Assembly (NCBI RefSeq): GCF_017354945.1
Contig: NZ_CP071503.1
Location: forward strand, 806,001 to 870,000
Direction of reading: 5' to 3'
Source of the DNA: Shewanella avicenniae
GTDB taxonomy: Bacteria; Pseudomonadota; Gammaproteobacteria; Enterobacterales; Shewanellaceae
DNA length: 64,000 bases
Program-made: the position numbers and the translations under genes
Part shown: positions 9,672 through 18,882 of the stretch, in pieces
How the letters are laid out: each line of letters begins with the position of its first letter
Numbering within the stretch: the stretch's first letter is position 1
The notes under the pieces: generated by a model
What the model was told of the DNA's origin: nothing
The model's database searches: none
The model's input: only the letters and a program-made list of their open reading frames with translations

Positions 9672-10594
9672 CGGCAACAGCAAAGCCACGGGTTATCACA
9701 TTAATGGGACCCACTGCATCGGGCAAAACCGACTTAGCTATTGCGCTTGCTGAGCAGCACAACTGTGAGATTATCTCCGTCGATTCGGCGCTGATTTATC
9801 GTGAGATGGATATCGGTACCGCCAAGCCGTCAGCACAAGAGTTGGCGCGTGCGCCGCATCGCTTGATTGATATTCTCGACCCTAGCGAAAGTTACTCAGC
9901 CGCGGATTTTCGCAGTGATTGTCTATGCGAAATTGAACAGATCATCGCGCAAGGCAAAACGCCGTTATTGGTCGGCGGTACCATGATGTACTTCAAGGCG
10001 TTACTTGAAGGGCTATCACCGTTACCAGCAGCGGACGAGCAAATCCGCGCAGAGATCATGGTGCAAGCCGAACAACTTGGCTGGCAAGTGATGCATCAGC
10101 AACTGGCTGAGGTAGATCCTGTGTCCGCCGCAAGAATTCATCCTAACGATCCGCAGCGGTTATCGCGAGCGTTAGAGGTTTATCGTATCAGTGGCAAGTC
10201 ACTGACTGAGTTAACGCAGACCAAGTCTGATGCGTTCCCTTATGAGGCGGTTCAATTTGCGATTGCACCGAGTGACCGAAAAGTCTTACATGATCGCATT
10301 GCACTGCGATTTAATCAGATGTTAGCGCTAGGGTTTGTTGAAGAAGTTGAGCGTTTACGCGCTCGAACAGATTTACATTTAGAATTACCGTCGATGCGCT
10401 GTGTGGGATATCGCCAATGTTGGCAGTATCTAGACGGAGAGTTTGACCATGAAAATATGACCGAAAAAGCCATTGCCGCTACTAGGCAATTGGCAAAGCG
10501 TCAATTAACATGGTTGCGGGGATGGCCAAACTTAACTTGGCTCGAAAGCGGTGCTGAAAGTAATTTAGTAACAGTTATACGCCAAAGCCTCTAG
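9668..10594 (+). CDS. miaA: tRNA dimethylallyltransferase
   Basis: Transfers the dimethylallyl group to A37 of UNN-decoding tRNAs, the first step to ms2i6A. The P-loop GPTASGKT is near the N-terminus, with [16 protein letters not shown], the central RL.RALEVY block and C-terminal MRCVGYRQ. The start is a TTG overlapping the mutL stop (TTGA). No ATG lies between it and the P-loop, so TTG is the only reasonable start in frame. At 308 residues it is full length. hfq follows after 83 bases with its own likely promoter. Confidence 0.95.
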   Translation: MTATAKPRVITLMGPTASGKTDLAIALAEQHNCEIISVDSALIYREMDIGTAKPSAQELARAPHRLIDILDPSESYSAADFRSDCLCEIEQIIAQGKTPLLVGGTMMYFKALLEGLSPLPAADEQIRAEIMVQAEQLGWQVMHQQLAEVDPVSAARIHPNDPQRLSRALEVYRISGKSLTELTQTKSDAFPYEAVQFAIAPSDRKVLHDRIALRFNQMLALGFVEEVERLRARTDLHLELPSMRCVGYRQCWQYLDGEFDHENMTEKAIAATRQLAKRQLTWLRGWPNLTWLESGAESNLVTVIRQSL

Positions 10595-10611
10595 CTTAAT
10601 GGCCCTTGCTG

Positions 10612-10617
10612 TATAAT
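10612..10617 (+). promoter_or_regulatory. Likely -10 element of an hfq promoter
   Basis: A consensus TATAAT lies 60 bases upstream of the hfq ATG and after the miaA stop. The -35 region is poor. In E. coli hfq also has promoters within and after miaA, which supports the call. Confidence 0.45.
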
Positions 10618-10677
10618 ACTAAAACTAAATAAGAAAGTGTCACTGTTGGATTAATATAAAGTAAAAAGGAAAAAAAA

Positions 10678-10956
10678 ATGGCTAAGGGGCAATCATTACA
10701 AGACCCATTCTTGAATGCGTTACGCCGTGAACGTGTTCCTGTTTCTATCTATCTGGTTAACGGCATTAAATTGCAAGGGCAGGTAGAGTCTTTTGATCAG
10801 TTTGTTATTTTGCTGAAAAACACAGTCAGTCAGATGGTGTACAAACATGCCATCTCAACAGTGGTGCCTTCTCGTCCATTCAATATGGGCAGTGGCAGCC
10901 ATCAAGGCGGTCAAGCTGGTTACAACGGCCAGCACGAAGACAGCAGCGAACAGTAA
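10678..10956 (+). CDS. hfq: RNA chaperone Hfq
   Basis: A hexameric Sm-like protein that pairs small RNAs with mRNAs. The Sm1 and Sm2 motifs are intact: [33 protein letters not shown] and [12 protein letters not shown]. The C-terminal tail (about 68-92) is Gly/Gln/Ser-rich and disordered, and short compared with E. coli (102 residues). A clear AAGGA precedes the ATG. It lies between miaA and hflX, the usual position. Confidence 0.98.
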   Translation: MAKGQSLQDPFLNALRRERVPVSIYLVNGIKLQGQVESFDQFVILLKNTVSQMVYKHAISTVVPSRPFNMGSGSHQGGQAGYNGQHEDSSEQ

Positions 10957-10976
10957 TATTTTAAGGAGCCTACTTC

Positions 10977-12263
10977 TTGTTTGAACGCTATGAGGCGGGG
11001 GAGACAGCCGTTCTGGTCCATTTGGAATTTTCCGATGAAGACAGCAGAGAAGATCTCCTTGAATTGCAACTGTTGGTTGAATCCGCAGGAGCACGTTCAG
11101 TCGGTGTTATAACAGGAAGTCGTAGAGCGCCTGATCGCAAATATTTTGTTGGTACAGGTAAAGCTGAAGAATTAGCTGCACTTGTTGCTGCTACGGAAGC
11201 TAACGTGGTGATTTTTAATCACGCGCTGACGCCTGCTCAAGAACGTAACTTAGAAGCGCTGTGCCATTGCCGGGTACTCGATCGTACTACGTTAATTCTT
11301 GATATTTTCGCTCAGCGGGCGAGAACGCATGAAGGTAAGCTGCAAGTTGAACTTGCGCAGCTGCGCCACATGTCGACTCGCCTCATCCGAGGTTGGACCC
11401 ACCTTGAGCGTCAAAAAGGCGGTATCGGCATGCGGGGCCCAGGTGAAACTCAGCTGGAAACTGACCGTCGTTTGCTGCGTGGGCGGATCAAATATATTAA
11501 CCGTCGTCTTGAGAAAGTAGACAAACAGCGTGAGCAAAGCCGTCGTGCACGTCAGCGCAGTGACATGGCAACGGTCTCGCTGGTGGGCTATACCAACGCC
11601 GGTAAATCAACACTGTTCAATACCCTGACATCGTCAACTGTTTATGCGGCCGATCAGCTGTTTGCTACACTGGATCCTACCTTGCGTAAATTGGATCTGG
11701 AGCATCATGCTGTCTTTTTGGCTGACACTGTAGGGTTCATTCGCCATCTTCCGCATGAGTTAGTTGCTGCATTTAAAGCAACGCTGCAAGAAACCCGTCA
11801 AGCCGATTTGTTGCTACATGTGGTGGACTGTGCGGACGACAATATGGACGATAATTTTGCCCAAGTGCAAGCGGTATTGACCGATATTGATGCAGCAGAT
11901 ATTCCGCAACTGATTGTATGCAATAAGATTGATCTACTCGAAGAAGCTCAAGCAAAAGTTGACGTTGATGGCGAAGGTAAGCCATACCGGGTGTGGATTT
12001 CGGCGCAAAAGCAACTCGGTTTAGACCTATTGCTAAAGGCGATTGAGCAACTTATTGGAAACCATGTAGTTGACGTAGATTTAAAGCTTCCTGCCAGTGC
12101 AGGACGTTATGTGAGTCAGTTTTTCCGATTAGAAGCGATTCAACAGCAAGCTTACGATGAAGAAGGGAACTGCTTACTGACTGTGAAAATGCCAGAAGCA
12201 GACTGGAATCGTTTAGTGAAGCAAAGTGAAGGTGAGCTTGAAAGCTTCGTTATTGAAGCTTGA
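10977..12263 (+). CDS. hflX: Ribosome-associated GTPase HflX
   Basis: A 50S-binding GTPase that splits stalled ribosomes, notably under heat stress. An N-terminal HflX domain (MFERYEAGETAVLVHLEF) and a glycine-rich linker (GMRGPGETQLETDRRLL) precede the G domain with P-loop GYTNAGKST, G3 DTVGF and G4 CNKIDLL. The start is TTG at 10977, eight bases after AAGGAG. It reproduces the E. coli N-terminus MFDRYDAGEQAVLVH. 428 residues. It belongs to the hfq-hflX-hflKC run. Confidence 0.95.
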   Translation: MFERYEAGETAVLVHLEFSDEDSREDLLELQLLVESAGARSVGVITGSRRAPDRKYFVGTGKAEELAALVAATEANVVIFNHALTPAQERNLEALCHCRVLDRTTLILDIFAQRARTHEGKLQVELAQLRHMSTRLIRGWTHLERQKGGIGMRGPGETQLETDRRLLRGRIKYINRRLEKVDKQREQSRRARQRSDMATVSLVGYTNAGKSTLFNTLTSSTVYAADQLFATLDPTLRKLDLEHHAVFLADTVGFIRHLPHELVAAFKATLQETRQADLLLHVVDCADDNMDDNFAQVQAVLTDIDAADIPQLIVCNKIDLLEEAQAKVDVDGEGKPYRVWISAQKQLGLDLLLKAIEQLIGNHVVDVDLKLPASAGRYVSQFFRLEAIQQQAYDEEGNCLLTVKMPEADWNRLVKQSEGELESFVIEA

Positions 12264-12322
12264 ACGGACTCAGATAAAGTTAATAAATAACCCAGTGTAT
12301 TCATTCTGTTATGGAGTTTTAA

Positions 12323-13483
12323 ATGGCTTGGAATGAGCCCGGTAACAAGGGTAATGATCCTTGGGGAAATAAAGGTGGTAACGACAAGGGACCACCAGAT
12401 GTCGATGAAGTGTTTCGCAAACTGTCGAAGCGCTTTGGTGGTTCAGGCGGTGGCGCGGGCTTTAGCTTTGGTGCGCTAGCGATTGTTGTGGTGATTGCAC
12501 TAGTTGTTTGGGGACTGGCGGGTTTCTACACCATCAAAGAAGCTGAACGCGGCGTCGTGATGCGCTTTGGACAACATGTCGGTGAAGTGGGCCCAGGTTT
12601 GCACTGGAAAGCCACGTTTATCGATTCAGTGTTGCCAGTAGATGTTTCAACCGTGCGGTCTATCCCAGCGTCGGGCAGCATGCTGACAGCTGATGAAAAC
12701 GTAGTGCAGGTCGAGTTGGATGTGCAGTTCAAAGTGACTGACGCTTACAACTACCTGTTCAGTGCAGTTGATCCAAAATCGAGCTTAAGTGAAGCAACCG
12801 ATAGCGCATTACGTTACGTGGTAGGTCATTCCAAAATGGATGACATTCTTACCACAGGTCGTGCCACAATTCGTGATAACACTTGGGCCGAAATTGAACG
12901 CATCATTGAACCTTACAAATTAGGCTTGACCATTGTGGACGTTAACTTCTTGCCTGCACGCCCGCCGGAAGAGGTTAAAGAAGCGTTTGATGATGCGATT
13001 TCTGCACAAGAAGATGAGCAACGTTTCATCCGTGAAGCAGAGGCGTATGAGCGTGAAATCGAACCTAAAGCACGTGGTCAAGTACAACGTATTAGCCAAG
13101 ATGCGCGCGCATATAAAGAGCGTGTCGTGCAAGATGCAGAAGGTGCCGCTGCGCGCTTCGATAAGTTGCTGCCAGAATATAAACAAGCGCCTGAAGTTAC
13201 TCGTAAGCGTTTGTATCTAGATGCGATGCAAGAAGTGTATAGCAACAGCAGTAAAGTGCTGGTCGACAGTAAAAACAGCAATAACATGATGTATTTACCG
13301 TTAGATAAACTGATGGAAAAGCGTGCTGCAGTATCTGAGTCTGATGTAATGCAGCCAGATTCTGTGACTAATTACAGTAGCTCTTCAGCAACGAGCAGTT
13401 CATCCAGTGCTTCAAACAACTATATGTCAACCACAGGACGTACTCCGCGCGATGCTCGTGTACGTCAAGGACGGGGGGAATAA
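12323..13483 (+). CDS. hflK: FtsH modulator HflK
   Basis: A membrane SPFH/band 7 protein that with HflC forms a large periplasmic vault around the FtsH protease and limits its access to membrane substrates. A Gly/Asn-rich cytoplasmic N-terminus (MAWNEPGNKGNDPWGNKGG) is followed by one transmembrane segment (about 48-70), the SPFH domain (about 70-270) and a Ser/Asn-rich C-terminal tail (about 340-386). The stop is followed by hflC after three bases. Confidence 0.95.
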   Translation: MAWNEPGNKGNDPWGNKGGNDKGPPDVDEVFRKLSKRFGGSGGGAGFSFGALAIVVVIALVVWGLAGFYTIKEAERGVVMRFGQHVGEVGPGLHWKATFIDSVLPVDVSTVRSIPASGSMLTADENVVQVELDVQFKVTDAYNYLFSAVDPKSSLSEATDSALRYVVGHSKMDDILTTGRATIRDNTWAEIERIIEPYKLGLTIVDVNFLPARPPEEVKEAFDDAISAQEDEQRFIREAEAYEREIEPKARGQVQRISQDARAYKERVVQDAEGAAARFDKLLPEYKQAPEVTRKRLYLDAMQEVYSNSSKVLVDSKNSNNMMYLPLDKLMEKRAAVSESDVMQPDSVTNYSSSSATSSSSSASNNYMSTTGRTPRDARVRQGRGE

Positions 13484-13486
13484 TCG

Positions 13487-14401
13487 ATGAGAGGTATTTT
13501 GATTATTGCTGCCATCGTGATTGGCGTGAGTCTGTCATCTTTGATGGTTGTGACTGAAGGTGAGCGTGCGATTGTGTCTCGCTTCGGTGAAGTATTAAAA
13601 GATAACGTTGACGGTAAACCGGTGACTCGTGTGTATGGCCCGGGCTTACACGTTAAGCTACCTGTCATTGATAAGATCCGCTATCTGGATGCGCGTATTC
13701 AAACCTTAGATGGTGCGGCAGACCGTTTCGTCACATCTGAGAAGAAAGACTTAATGGTCGACTCTTATGTTAAGTGGCGCATTATGGACTTTGAAAAGTT
13801 CTACTTGGCCACTAACGGCGGTATGAAGTCAAACGCTGAGATGTTGCTGCAACGCAAAATCAACAGCGACCTGCGTACTGAATTTGGTAAACGTACGATC
13901 AAAGAGATTGTTTCGGGTATCAGCGAAGACAGCGCGGTTGCGGGGTCAAGTCGTGACGAGTTGCAACGTTTAGCTCTGGAAAATGCCGCAATTAGTGCGC
14001 AAGACCTGGGTATTGAAGTGGTGGATGTGCGCGTTAAGCAGATCAACCTGCCGAATAATGTCAGTAACAGTATCTTCCAACGTATGCGCGCCGAACGTCT
14101 GGCGGTAGCTAAAGAACACCGTGCAAAAGGTAAAGAAGAAGCGGAAACAATCCGTGCTCGTACCGATGCCAACGTAGTGGTGACGTTGGCAAACGCGCGT
14201 CGTGATGCTGAGGTCATTAAAGGTCAAGGCGATGCATTAGCCGCTAAGGTTTATGCCGATGCCTACAACAAAGATCCTGAGTTCTATAGCTTCCTACGCA
14301 GTTTAGAAGCCTATAAAGCCAGCTTTACCGGTAAATCAGATGTGATGGTGTTAGCGCCAGACAGTGAGTTCTTTAAGTATCTTAAAGACGGTAACAAGTA
14401 A
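13487..14401 (+). CDS. hflC: FtsH modulator HflC
   Basis: The partner of HflK in the FtsH-HflKC complex. An N-terminal transmembrane anchor (about 3-22) is followed by an SPFH/band 7 domain beginning EGERAIVSRFGEV and a long charged coiled-coil region (about 190-260, rich in Ala, Glu and Arg). 304 residues. It is the last gene of the nnr-to-hflC block; an intrinsic terminator follows after about 20 bases. Confidence 0.95.
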   Translation: MRGILIIAAIVIGVSLSSLMVVTEGERAIVSRFGEVLKDNVDGKPVTRVYGPGLHVKLPVIDKIRYLDARIQTLDGAADRFVTSEKKDLMVDSYVKWRIMDFEKFYLATNGGMKSNAEMLLQRKINSDLRTEFGKRTIKEIVSGISEDSAVAGSSRDELQRLALENAAISAQDLGIEVVDVRVKQINLPNNVSNSIFQRMRAERLAVAKEHRAKGKEEAETIRARTDANVVVTLANARRDAEVIKGQGDALAAKVYADAYNKDPEFYSFLRSLEAYKASFTGKSDVMVLAPDSEFFKYLKDGNK

Positions 14402-14419
14402 GTTCAGTTTGCCTGTTGA

Positions 14420-14446
14420 AAGCCCAGTGAATACTGGGCTTTTTTG
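14420..14446 (+). terminator. Rho-independent terminator after hflC
   Basis: The stem AGCCCAGT / ACTGGGCT with a GAAT loop is followed by six T. It closes the nnr-hflC block. Confidence 0.92.
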
Positions 14447-14478
14447 TCTCTATACCTCAATAAATAATCGATTTAGCG

Positions 14479-14492
14479 GTGATTTTTATCAC
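14479..14492. promoter_or_regulatory. CRP/FNR-like site upstream of petABC
   Basis: GTGA-TTTTTA-TCAC carries the full core of the CRP consensus; read as 5-N4-5 it is also GTGAT-TTTT-ATCAC, close to an FNR box. It is centred about 50 bases upstream of the start inferred from a TATAAT at 14524-14529. crp itself is in this window. Confidence 0.5.
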
Positions 14493-14523
14493 TTTAGCAA
14501 ATGAATTATTGAGCACTTTTTTT

Positions 14524-14529
14524 TATAAT
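14524..14529 (+). promoter_or_regulatory. -10 element of the petABC promoter
   Basis: A perfect TATAAT lies 68 bases upstream of the petA ATG. No good -35 is seen 16-18 bases upstream, which fits an activator-dependent promoter. Confidence 0.5.
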
Positions 14530-14596
14530 GCCGAGCAAACTAAACCAGATGTAAGCGCTTTTCTGATTGCAAGCGTAGCGCTGCGGAGAATATTGA

Positions 14597-15184
14597 ATGA
14601 GCAGTTCGGCAGATTTCGGACGCAGACGCATATTAGCGCTCACCACGATTGCCGTCGGAGGCGCTGGAATTGCCGCTGCATCGGTGCCATTTCTCAAATC
14701 TTGGAACCCATCCGCCAAAGCCAAGGCAGCCTCAGTGCCGGTTGAAGTGAATATTAGCAAGCTTGAGCCAGGTCAGCTTATCAAAGTGATGTGGCGTGGT
14801 CGTCCCGTGTGGGTCGTAAAACGGCCGCAGGCCATGTTGGATGCACTCGCCCAACACGAAGAATTGCTACGTGACCCGCAATCCGTTGAGCCTCAGCAAC
14901 CTAAGTATGCTCAAAACCCGTGGCGTTCAATCAAGCCCGAAATTTTTGTGGCGATTGGCATTTGTACCCATTTAGGCTGCAGCCCTAATTATCAACCCGA
15001 CAGTTTTTCTGAGCATGTGGATCAAGTGATTGCCGGATTTTTCTGTCCTTGTCATGGCTCAGGGTTTGATATGGCCGGAAGGGTCTTTCAAGGGGTACCA
15101 GCGCCGTTGAATCTGGTTGTGCCGCCGCACAAATTTGTGGATGACAATCTGCTTGTGATTGGTGTTGATCAGGAACCTGCATAA
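14597..15184 (+). CDS. petA: Ubiquinol-cytochrome c reductase iron-sulfur (Rieske) subunit
   Basis: The Rieske subunit of the cytochrome bc1 complex carries electrons from ubiquinol to cytochrome c1. The two Rieske motifs CTHLGC and CPCHGSGFD bind the [2Fe-2S] cluster. A Tat-like N-terminus (FGRRRILALTTIAV) leads into one transmembrane anchor (about 14-34). 195 residues. First gene of petABC; petB starts three bases after its stop. GGAG precedes the ATG. Confidence 0.96.
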   Translation: MSSSADFGRRRILALTTIAVGGAGIAAASVPFLKSWNPSAKAKAASVPVEVNISKLEPGQLIKVMWRGRPVWVVKRPQAMLDALAQHEELLRDPQSVEPQQPKYAQNPWRSIKPEIFVAIGICTHLGCSPNYQPDSFSEHVDQVIAGFFCPCHGSGFDMAGRVFQGVPAPLNLVVPPHKFVDDNLLVIGVDQEPA

Positions 15185-15186
15185 CG

Positions 15187-16401
15187 ATGAAGAAACTAAT
15201 TAGCTGGTTAGATGATCGCATTCCAATGTCCGCCACCTACAAGCGGCATGTGGGACAATACCCTGCACCTAAGAACTTCAATATCTGGTATCTGTTTGGC
15301 TCATTGGCCTTAGTGGTGTTAATGAATCAGCTATTTACTGGCGTTTGGCTTACCATGAGTTATGTGCCGACCACCGAAGGCGCATTTGCCTCGGTCGAAT
15401 ACTTGATGCGTGATGTCGAATACGGTTGGCTGCTGCGCTACATGCATTCGACTGGCGCGACCGCATTCTTTGCGGTGATCTATCTGCATATGTTCCGTGG
15501 GCTACTTTATGGTTCCTATCAAAAACCGCGCGAGTTGCTGTGGATTTTTGGCATGCTGATTTTTGTGGTGATGATGGCCGAAGCCTTTATGGGCTATCTG
15601 TTGCCTTGGGGGCAGATGTCCTATTGGGGCGCGCAGGTGATTATTTCGCTATTTGGCGCAATACCTGTAATAGGCGACGATTTAACGCTATGGATCCGCG
15701 GCGATTATGTGGTGTCGGGTGCTACGCTAAATCGTTTCTTTGCGCTGCATGTGATCGCGCTGCCATTAATTATGGTGGTGCTGATATTTTTGCATCTGAT
15801 TGCATTGCACGAAGTGGGTTCAAATAATCCCGATGGTATCGAAATAAAAAAATACAAAGATGAAGATGGCTGGCCGCTCGACGGTATTCCGTTTCATCCC
15901 TATTACACAGTGAAAGACGTGCTCGGGATTGCCGGGTTCCTGATGATTTTCTGCTTTCTGGTGTTCTTTTTGCCAGAGGGCGGCGGTTTGATGTTGGAAA
16001 GCCCCAATTTTGAAGCGGCAAATCCACTAAAAACGCCGGACCATATTACGCCGGTCTGGTACTTCACCCCGTTTTACGCCATGTTGCGCGCGGTTCCTGA
16101 TAAGCTTGGCGGCATCGTGGTGATGGGCTTATCGATTGCGCTGTTGTTTATTGTGCCTTGGCTTGACCGCTGCAAGGTGAAATCGGTGCGGTATCGCAGC
16201 CGATTACATAAGATCAATTTAACCCAGTTTGCGGTATCGTTTATTGCACTCGGTGTGATTGGGCTGTTGCCAGAAACTAGCGTGCTGAAGTGGTGCTCGC
16301 GGGTGTTTACCATCGGCTATTTCGGCTTTTTTATTGCGTTAATGCTTTACAGCAAGCACGAAGTGACCAAGCCAGTACCAGAAAGGGTGTCATTCAAATG
16401 A
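15187..16401 (+). CDS. petB: Cytochrome b subunit of the bc1 complex
   Basis: The membrane core of complex III, with two b hemes and both quinone sites. Conserved features include the N-terminal amphipathic helix, LLRYMHSTGA, the heme-ligand helices with HMFRGL and FFALHVIALP, and the Qo-site block (PEGGG lies further on). About eight transmembrane segments; 404 residues. The stop overlaps the petC start (ATGA). Confidence 0.96.
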   Translation: MKKLISWLDDRIPMSATYKRHVGQYPAPKNFNIWYLFGSLALVVLMNQLFTGVWLTMSYVPTTEGAFASVEYLMRDVEYGWLLRYMHSTGATAFFAVIYLHMFRGLLYGSYQKPRELLWIFGMLIFVVMMAEAFMGYLLPWGQMSYWGAQVIISLFGAIPVIGDDLTLWIRGDYVVSGATLNRFFALHVIALPLIMVVLIFLHLIALHEVGSNNPDGIEIKKYKDEDGWPLDGIPFHPYYTVKDVLGIAGFLMIFCFLVFFLPEGGGLMLESPNFEAANPLKTPDHITPVWYFTPFYAMLRAVPDKLGGIVVMGLSIALLFIVPWLDRCKVKSVRYRSRLHKINLTQFAVSFIALGVIGLLPETSVLKWCSRVFTIGYFGFFIALMLYSKHEVTKPVPERVSFK

Positions 16402-17123
16402 AGCAATTAATCGTGCTGATATTGTTATTGCTCCCTGCGCTCACGTTCGCTGCCGAAGTTGATTTGCAATCGGCTAACATTGATAGCCAAGATGTGGCAG
16501 CACAAAAACGCGGTTTTAAAGCATTTCAAACCTATTGTGCCTCCTGCCATAGTACCCATTTTCAACGTTATCAACGTGTAGCTGACGATTTAGGCCTAAC
16601 TGAGGATGAGCTCAAACAGTACATGTTTACCGGAGCGCAGGAATCCGATTTGATCGAACGCACTATGACAGATGAAGATGCAACGCGGTGGTTTGGCATG
16701 GCGCCGCCAGATTTGACGCTCGTCAGCCGTGTTCGTGGTGAAGATTGGGTTTACAGTTTTCTCAAATCCTTTTATCAAGACGATAAACGTCCATTTGGCG
16801 TTAACAACCTGCTAATGCCATATACCTCAATGCCTCACGTGTTGCAGTATGAACAAGGATTAGCATTACCTACGCTGGCGCAACAGCAAAAGAATGGCCG
16901 TACTATCACGAAAGTTGTGGGAATAAGTGATCCTCAAGGCGGGAGCATGAGTGCTCCAGAGTATGATGCTTTGGTCAAAGATATCACCGCTTATTTGGTC
17001 TATGCTGCCGAACCGGTGAAAGCACAACGGGAGCAAATGGGACGTTGGGTACTGCTGTATCTGGCGGTATTTTTCTTATTGGCTTGGCTGTTGAAGAAAG
17101 AATATTGGAAGGATGTACACTAA
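16398..17123 (+). CDS. petC: Cytochrome c1 subunit of the bc1 complex
   Basis: Accepts electrons from the Rieske centre and passes them to soluble cytochrome c. A signal peptide (MKQLIVLILLLLPALTFA) is followed by a single heme c site, CASCH, and by a C-terminal transmembrane anchor (about 217-234). The frame is open upstream to 16290; the ATG at 16398 overlaps the petB stop and begins a proper signal peptide. The mature protein is small for cytochrome c1 (241 residues in total), as in other proteobacterial forms. Confidence 0.95.
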   Translation: MKQLIVLILLLLPALTFAAEVDLQSANIDSQDVAAQKRGFKAFQTYCASCHSTHFQRYQRVADDLGLTEDELKQYMFTGAQESDLIERTMTDEDATRWFGMAPPDLTLVSRVRGEDWVYSFLKSFYQDDKRPFGVNNLLMPYTSMPHVLQYEQGLALPTLAQQQKNGRTITKVVGISDPQGGSMSAPEYDALVKDITAYLVYAAEPVKAQREQMGRWVLLYLAVFFLLAWLLKKEYWKDVH

Positions 17124-17136
17124 AGCCTACAAAAAG

Positions 17137-17145
17137 TGGTAAAAT
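17137..17145 (+). promoter_or_regulatory. Extended -10 promoter of sspAB
   Basis: TGGTAAAAT is an extended -10 element (TG-N-TAAAAT) about 75 bases upstream of the sspA ATG and after the petC stop. Confidence 0.45.
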
Positions 17146-17220
17146 ACGCCATCCAAATAGCGCGAACTGGGCAATTAACGCTCATGTTTGCGTTTGTTTT
17201 ATGAAATCTGGAGGGGATCG

Positions 17221-17850
17221 ATGGCTCTGGCTGCCAATAAACGCTCTATTATGACCCTGTTTTCCGGGGCTGATGATTTGTACAGCCATCAGGTTCGTAT
17301 TGTACTGGCTGAAAAAGGGGTGACAGTGGATGTGCTGCAGGTAGACCCTAATGAACTACCTGAAGATCTGCTGGAACTGAATCCTTACAATTCAGTGCCA
17401 ACACTGGTTGACCGTGAACTGGTGTTGTACGAAAGCCGTATCATTATGGAATACCTCGACGAGCGTTTTCCTCATCCACCATTGATGCCGGTTTATCCTG
17501 TATCACGTGGTCAAACTCGTTTGATGATGCACCGCATTGAAAAAGACTGGTATAGCTTGGTTGATCGCATTCGTAACAACGATGGTGCCGATCAAGCGCG
17601 TAAGGAACTGCTGGAGAGCATTCTGGCCATCGCACCAGTATTTATTGAAATGCCTTACTTCATGAGTGAAGAGTTCGGGTTAGCAGACTGCTACCTTGGC
17701 CCATTGTTGTGGCGTTTGCCAGCGCTGGGTATTGAACTTGATGGTAAAGCGTCAAAAGAGATCAAAGCTTACATGACTCGCGTGTTTGAACGTGATTCAT
17801 TTAAAGCGTCTCTGACTGAAACCGAACGCGAAATGCGTATGGGGCTGTAA
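17221..17850 (+). CDS. sspA: Stringent starvation protein A
   Basis: An RNA polymerase-associated, GST-fold protein induced by starvation; in E. coli it aids acid tolerance and phage P1 late transcription. The GST-N segment MALAANKRSIMTLFSGADDL, SVPTLVDRELVLYESRII and MEYLDERFPHPPLMPVYPV are nearly identical to E. coli. The ATG at 17221 after GGAGGGG gives the conserved N-terminus; the frame is open from 17188. 209 residues. The stop shares one base with the sspB start. Confidence 0.97.
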   Translation: MALAANKRSIMTLFSGADDLYSHQVRIVLAEKGVTVDVLQVDPNELPEDLLELNPYNSVPTLVDRELVLYESRIIMEYLDERFPHPPLMPVYPVSRGQTRLMMHRIEKDWYSLVDRIRNNDGADQARKELLESILAIAPVFIEMPYFMSEEFGLADCYLGPLLWRLPALGIELDGKASKEIKAYMTRVFERDSFKASLTETEREMRMGL

Positions 17851-18311
17851 TGAAAGGAATGACGCCAAGTCGCCCGTATTTGTTGCGTGCTTATTTCCAA
17901 TGGCTGTTAGATAACGATTTAACACCGCACTTAGTGGTTGATGCCACAGTGCAAGGAACTCAAGTGCCATTGCAGTACGTGAAAGACGGGCAAATTGTAT
18001 TGAACATTGCACCATCAGCGGTAGGCAATCTGCAATTCGATAATGATTTTGTCGAATTCAGTGCGCGTTTTGGTGGTGTGCCACAACAATTGATTCTGCC
18101 GATGCAGTCTATTGTGGCGATCTATGCCCGCGAAAACGGTGCAGGTACAGTGTTTGATATGGAAGATGCATATCTGTTAGAAGAAGGCGAAGATGCCATG
18201 TTGAACGTGGTGGAGTCTGAAGCAGTTGATATCGCACACGAACGTAAGCCAAAAACATCAGTGACTGATGACAAGGCAAAACGCCGTGCGCATTTAACAG
18301 TGGTGAAGTAA
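17850..18311 (+). CDS. sspB: ClpXP adaptor SspB
   Basis: Delivers ssrA-tagged and other substrates to ClpXP. The substrate-binding domain (PYLLRAYFQWLLDNDLTPH, VLNIAPSAVGNL, ARFGG, AIYARENGAG) is followed by an acidic linker and a short basic ClpX-binding tail (RRAHLTVVK). 153 residues. It starts within the sspA stop (TAATG), so the two genes are coupled. A strong terminator follows. Confidence 0.97.
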   Translation: MKGMTPSRPYLLRAYFQWLLDNDLTPHLVVDATVQGTQVPLQYVKDGQIVLNIAPSAVGNLQFDNDFVEFSARFGGVPQQLILPMQSIVAIYARENGAGTVFDMEDAYLLEEGEDAMLNVVESEAVDIAHERKPKTSVTDDKAKRRAHLTVVK

Positions 18312-18329
18312 CCGATAACGTCTTTGCTG

Positions 18330-18360
18330 AAAGCCAGTCTATGATGACTGGCTTTTTTGT
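18330..18360 (+). terminator. Rho-independent terminator after sspB
   Basis: The stem AAGCCAGTC / GACTGGCTT with loop TATGAT is followed by a T run. Confidence 0.92.
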
Positions 18361-18405
18361 TTCTAACAGCTTGTAACGGCGAGTGATTTTGACCAACAAC
18401 CGCGA

Positions 18406-18434
18406 TTGTGGTGGCGAATCGAGTTGGGTAGAAT
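18406..18434 (+). promoter_or_regulatory. Promoter of the gene at 18469
   Basis: TTGTGG (18406-18411), a 17-base spacer and TAGAAT (18429-18434) lie 34 bases upstream of the ATG. Confidence 0.5.
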
Positions 18435-18468
18435 CGATTGAAACTCCACCATCGAGAGGGAATACGAC

Positions 18469-18876
18469 ATGAAAGGTGCGGGCGGCACATCTGGCGGTAT
18501 TGGCCAGTTTTTTCTTGGTTTGGCAATGATTTGTGGTGGCGGCTATCTGCTGCTCAATGCCATCAGTGTTTCCTCAAGTTTTGGCCTTGGCGCGCGGCTT
18601 TATGGCGTAGGTATGCTCGGCAGCCAATGGGGCATTACCGGCGGCATGATTATGATCCCGTTTATGTTTGGGGTGGGTTTAGTGTTCTACAACAGCCGTA
18701 ATATTCTGGGGTGGATTCTTGCTGTCGGCGCATTGGTGGCGCTAATTTTTGGGGTGATATCCTCCATCCATTTCCATCTGCGTAATATGAGCAGCTTTGA
18801 TTTAATTGTGATTCTGGTGCTGTTGGTCGGTGGAATTGGCTTGTTTTTACGCTCATTAAAGTCAGTTGAAGGTTAG
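18469..18876 (+). CDS. Uncharacterised inner-membrane protein
   Basis: I do not recognise the family. The 135-residue protein has a glycine-rich N-terminus, then about four hydrophobic segments (about 13-32, 55-75, 80-100 and 110-130). There are no cysteines and few charges. A good ribosome binding site (GAGAGGG) precedes the ATG. The GST-like gene follows after six bases, so the two are probably cotranscribed. No function can be inferred. Confidence 0.82.
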   Translation: MKGAGGTSGGIGQFFLGLAMICGGGYLLLNAISVSSSFGLGARLYGVGMLGSQWGITGGMIMIPFMFGVGLVFYNSRNILGWILAVGALVALIFGVISSIHFHLRNMSSFDLIVILVLLVGGIGLFLRSLKSVEG

Positions 18877-18882
18877 CTGCTG

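Noticed and set aside
13801-14217. Minus-strand open frame of 138 codons
   Set aside because: It is wholly antisense to hflC, rich in Arg, Ser and Thr as reverse-frame shadows are, with no recognisable domain.
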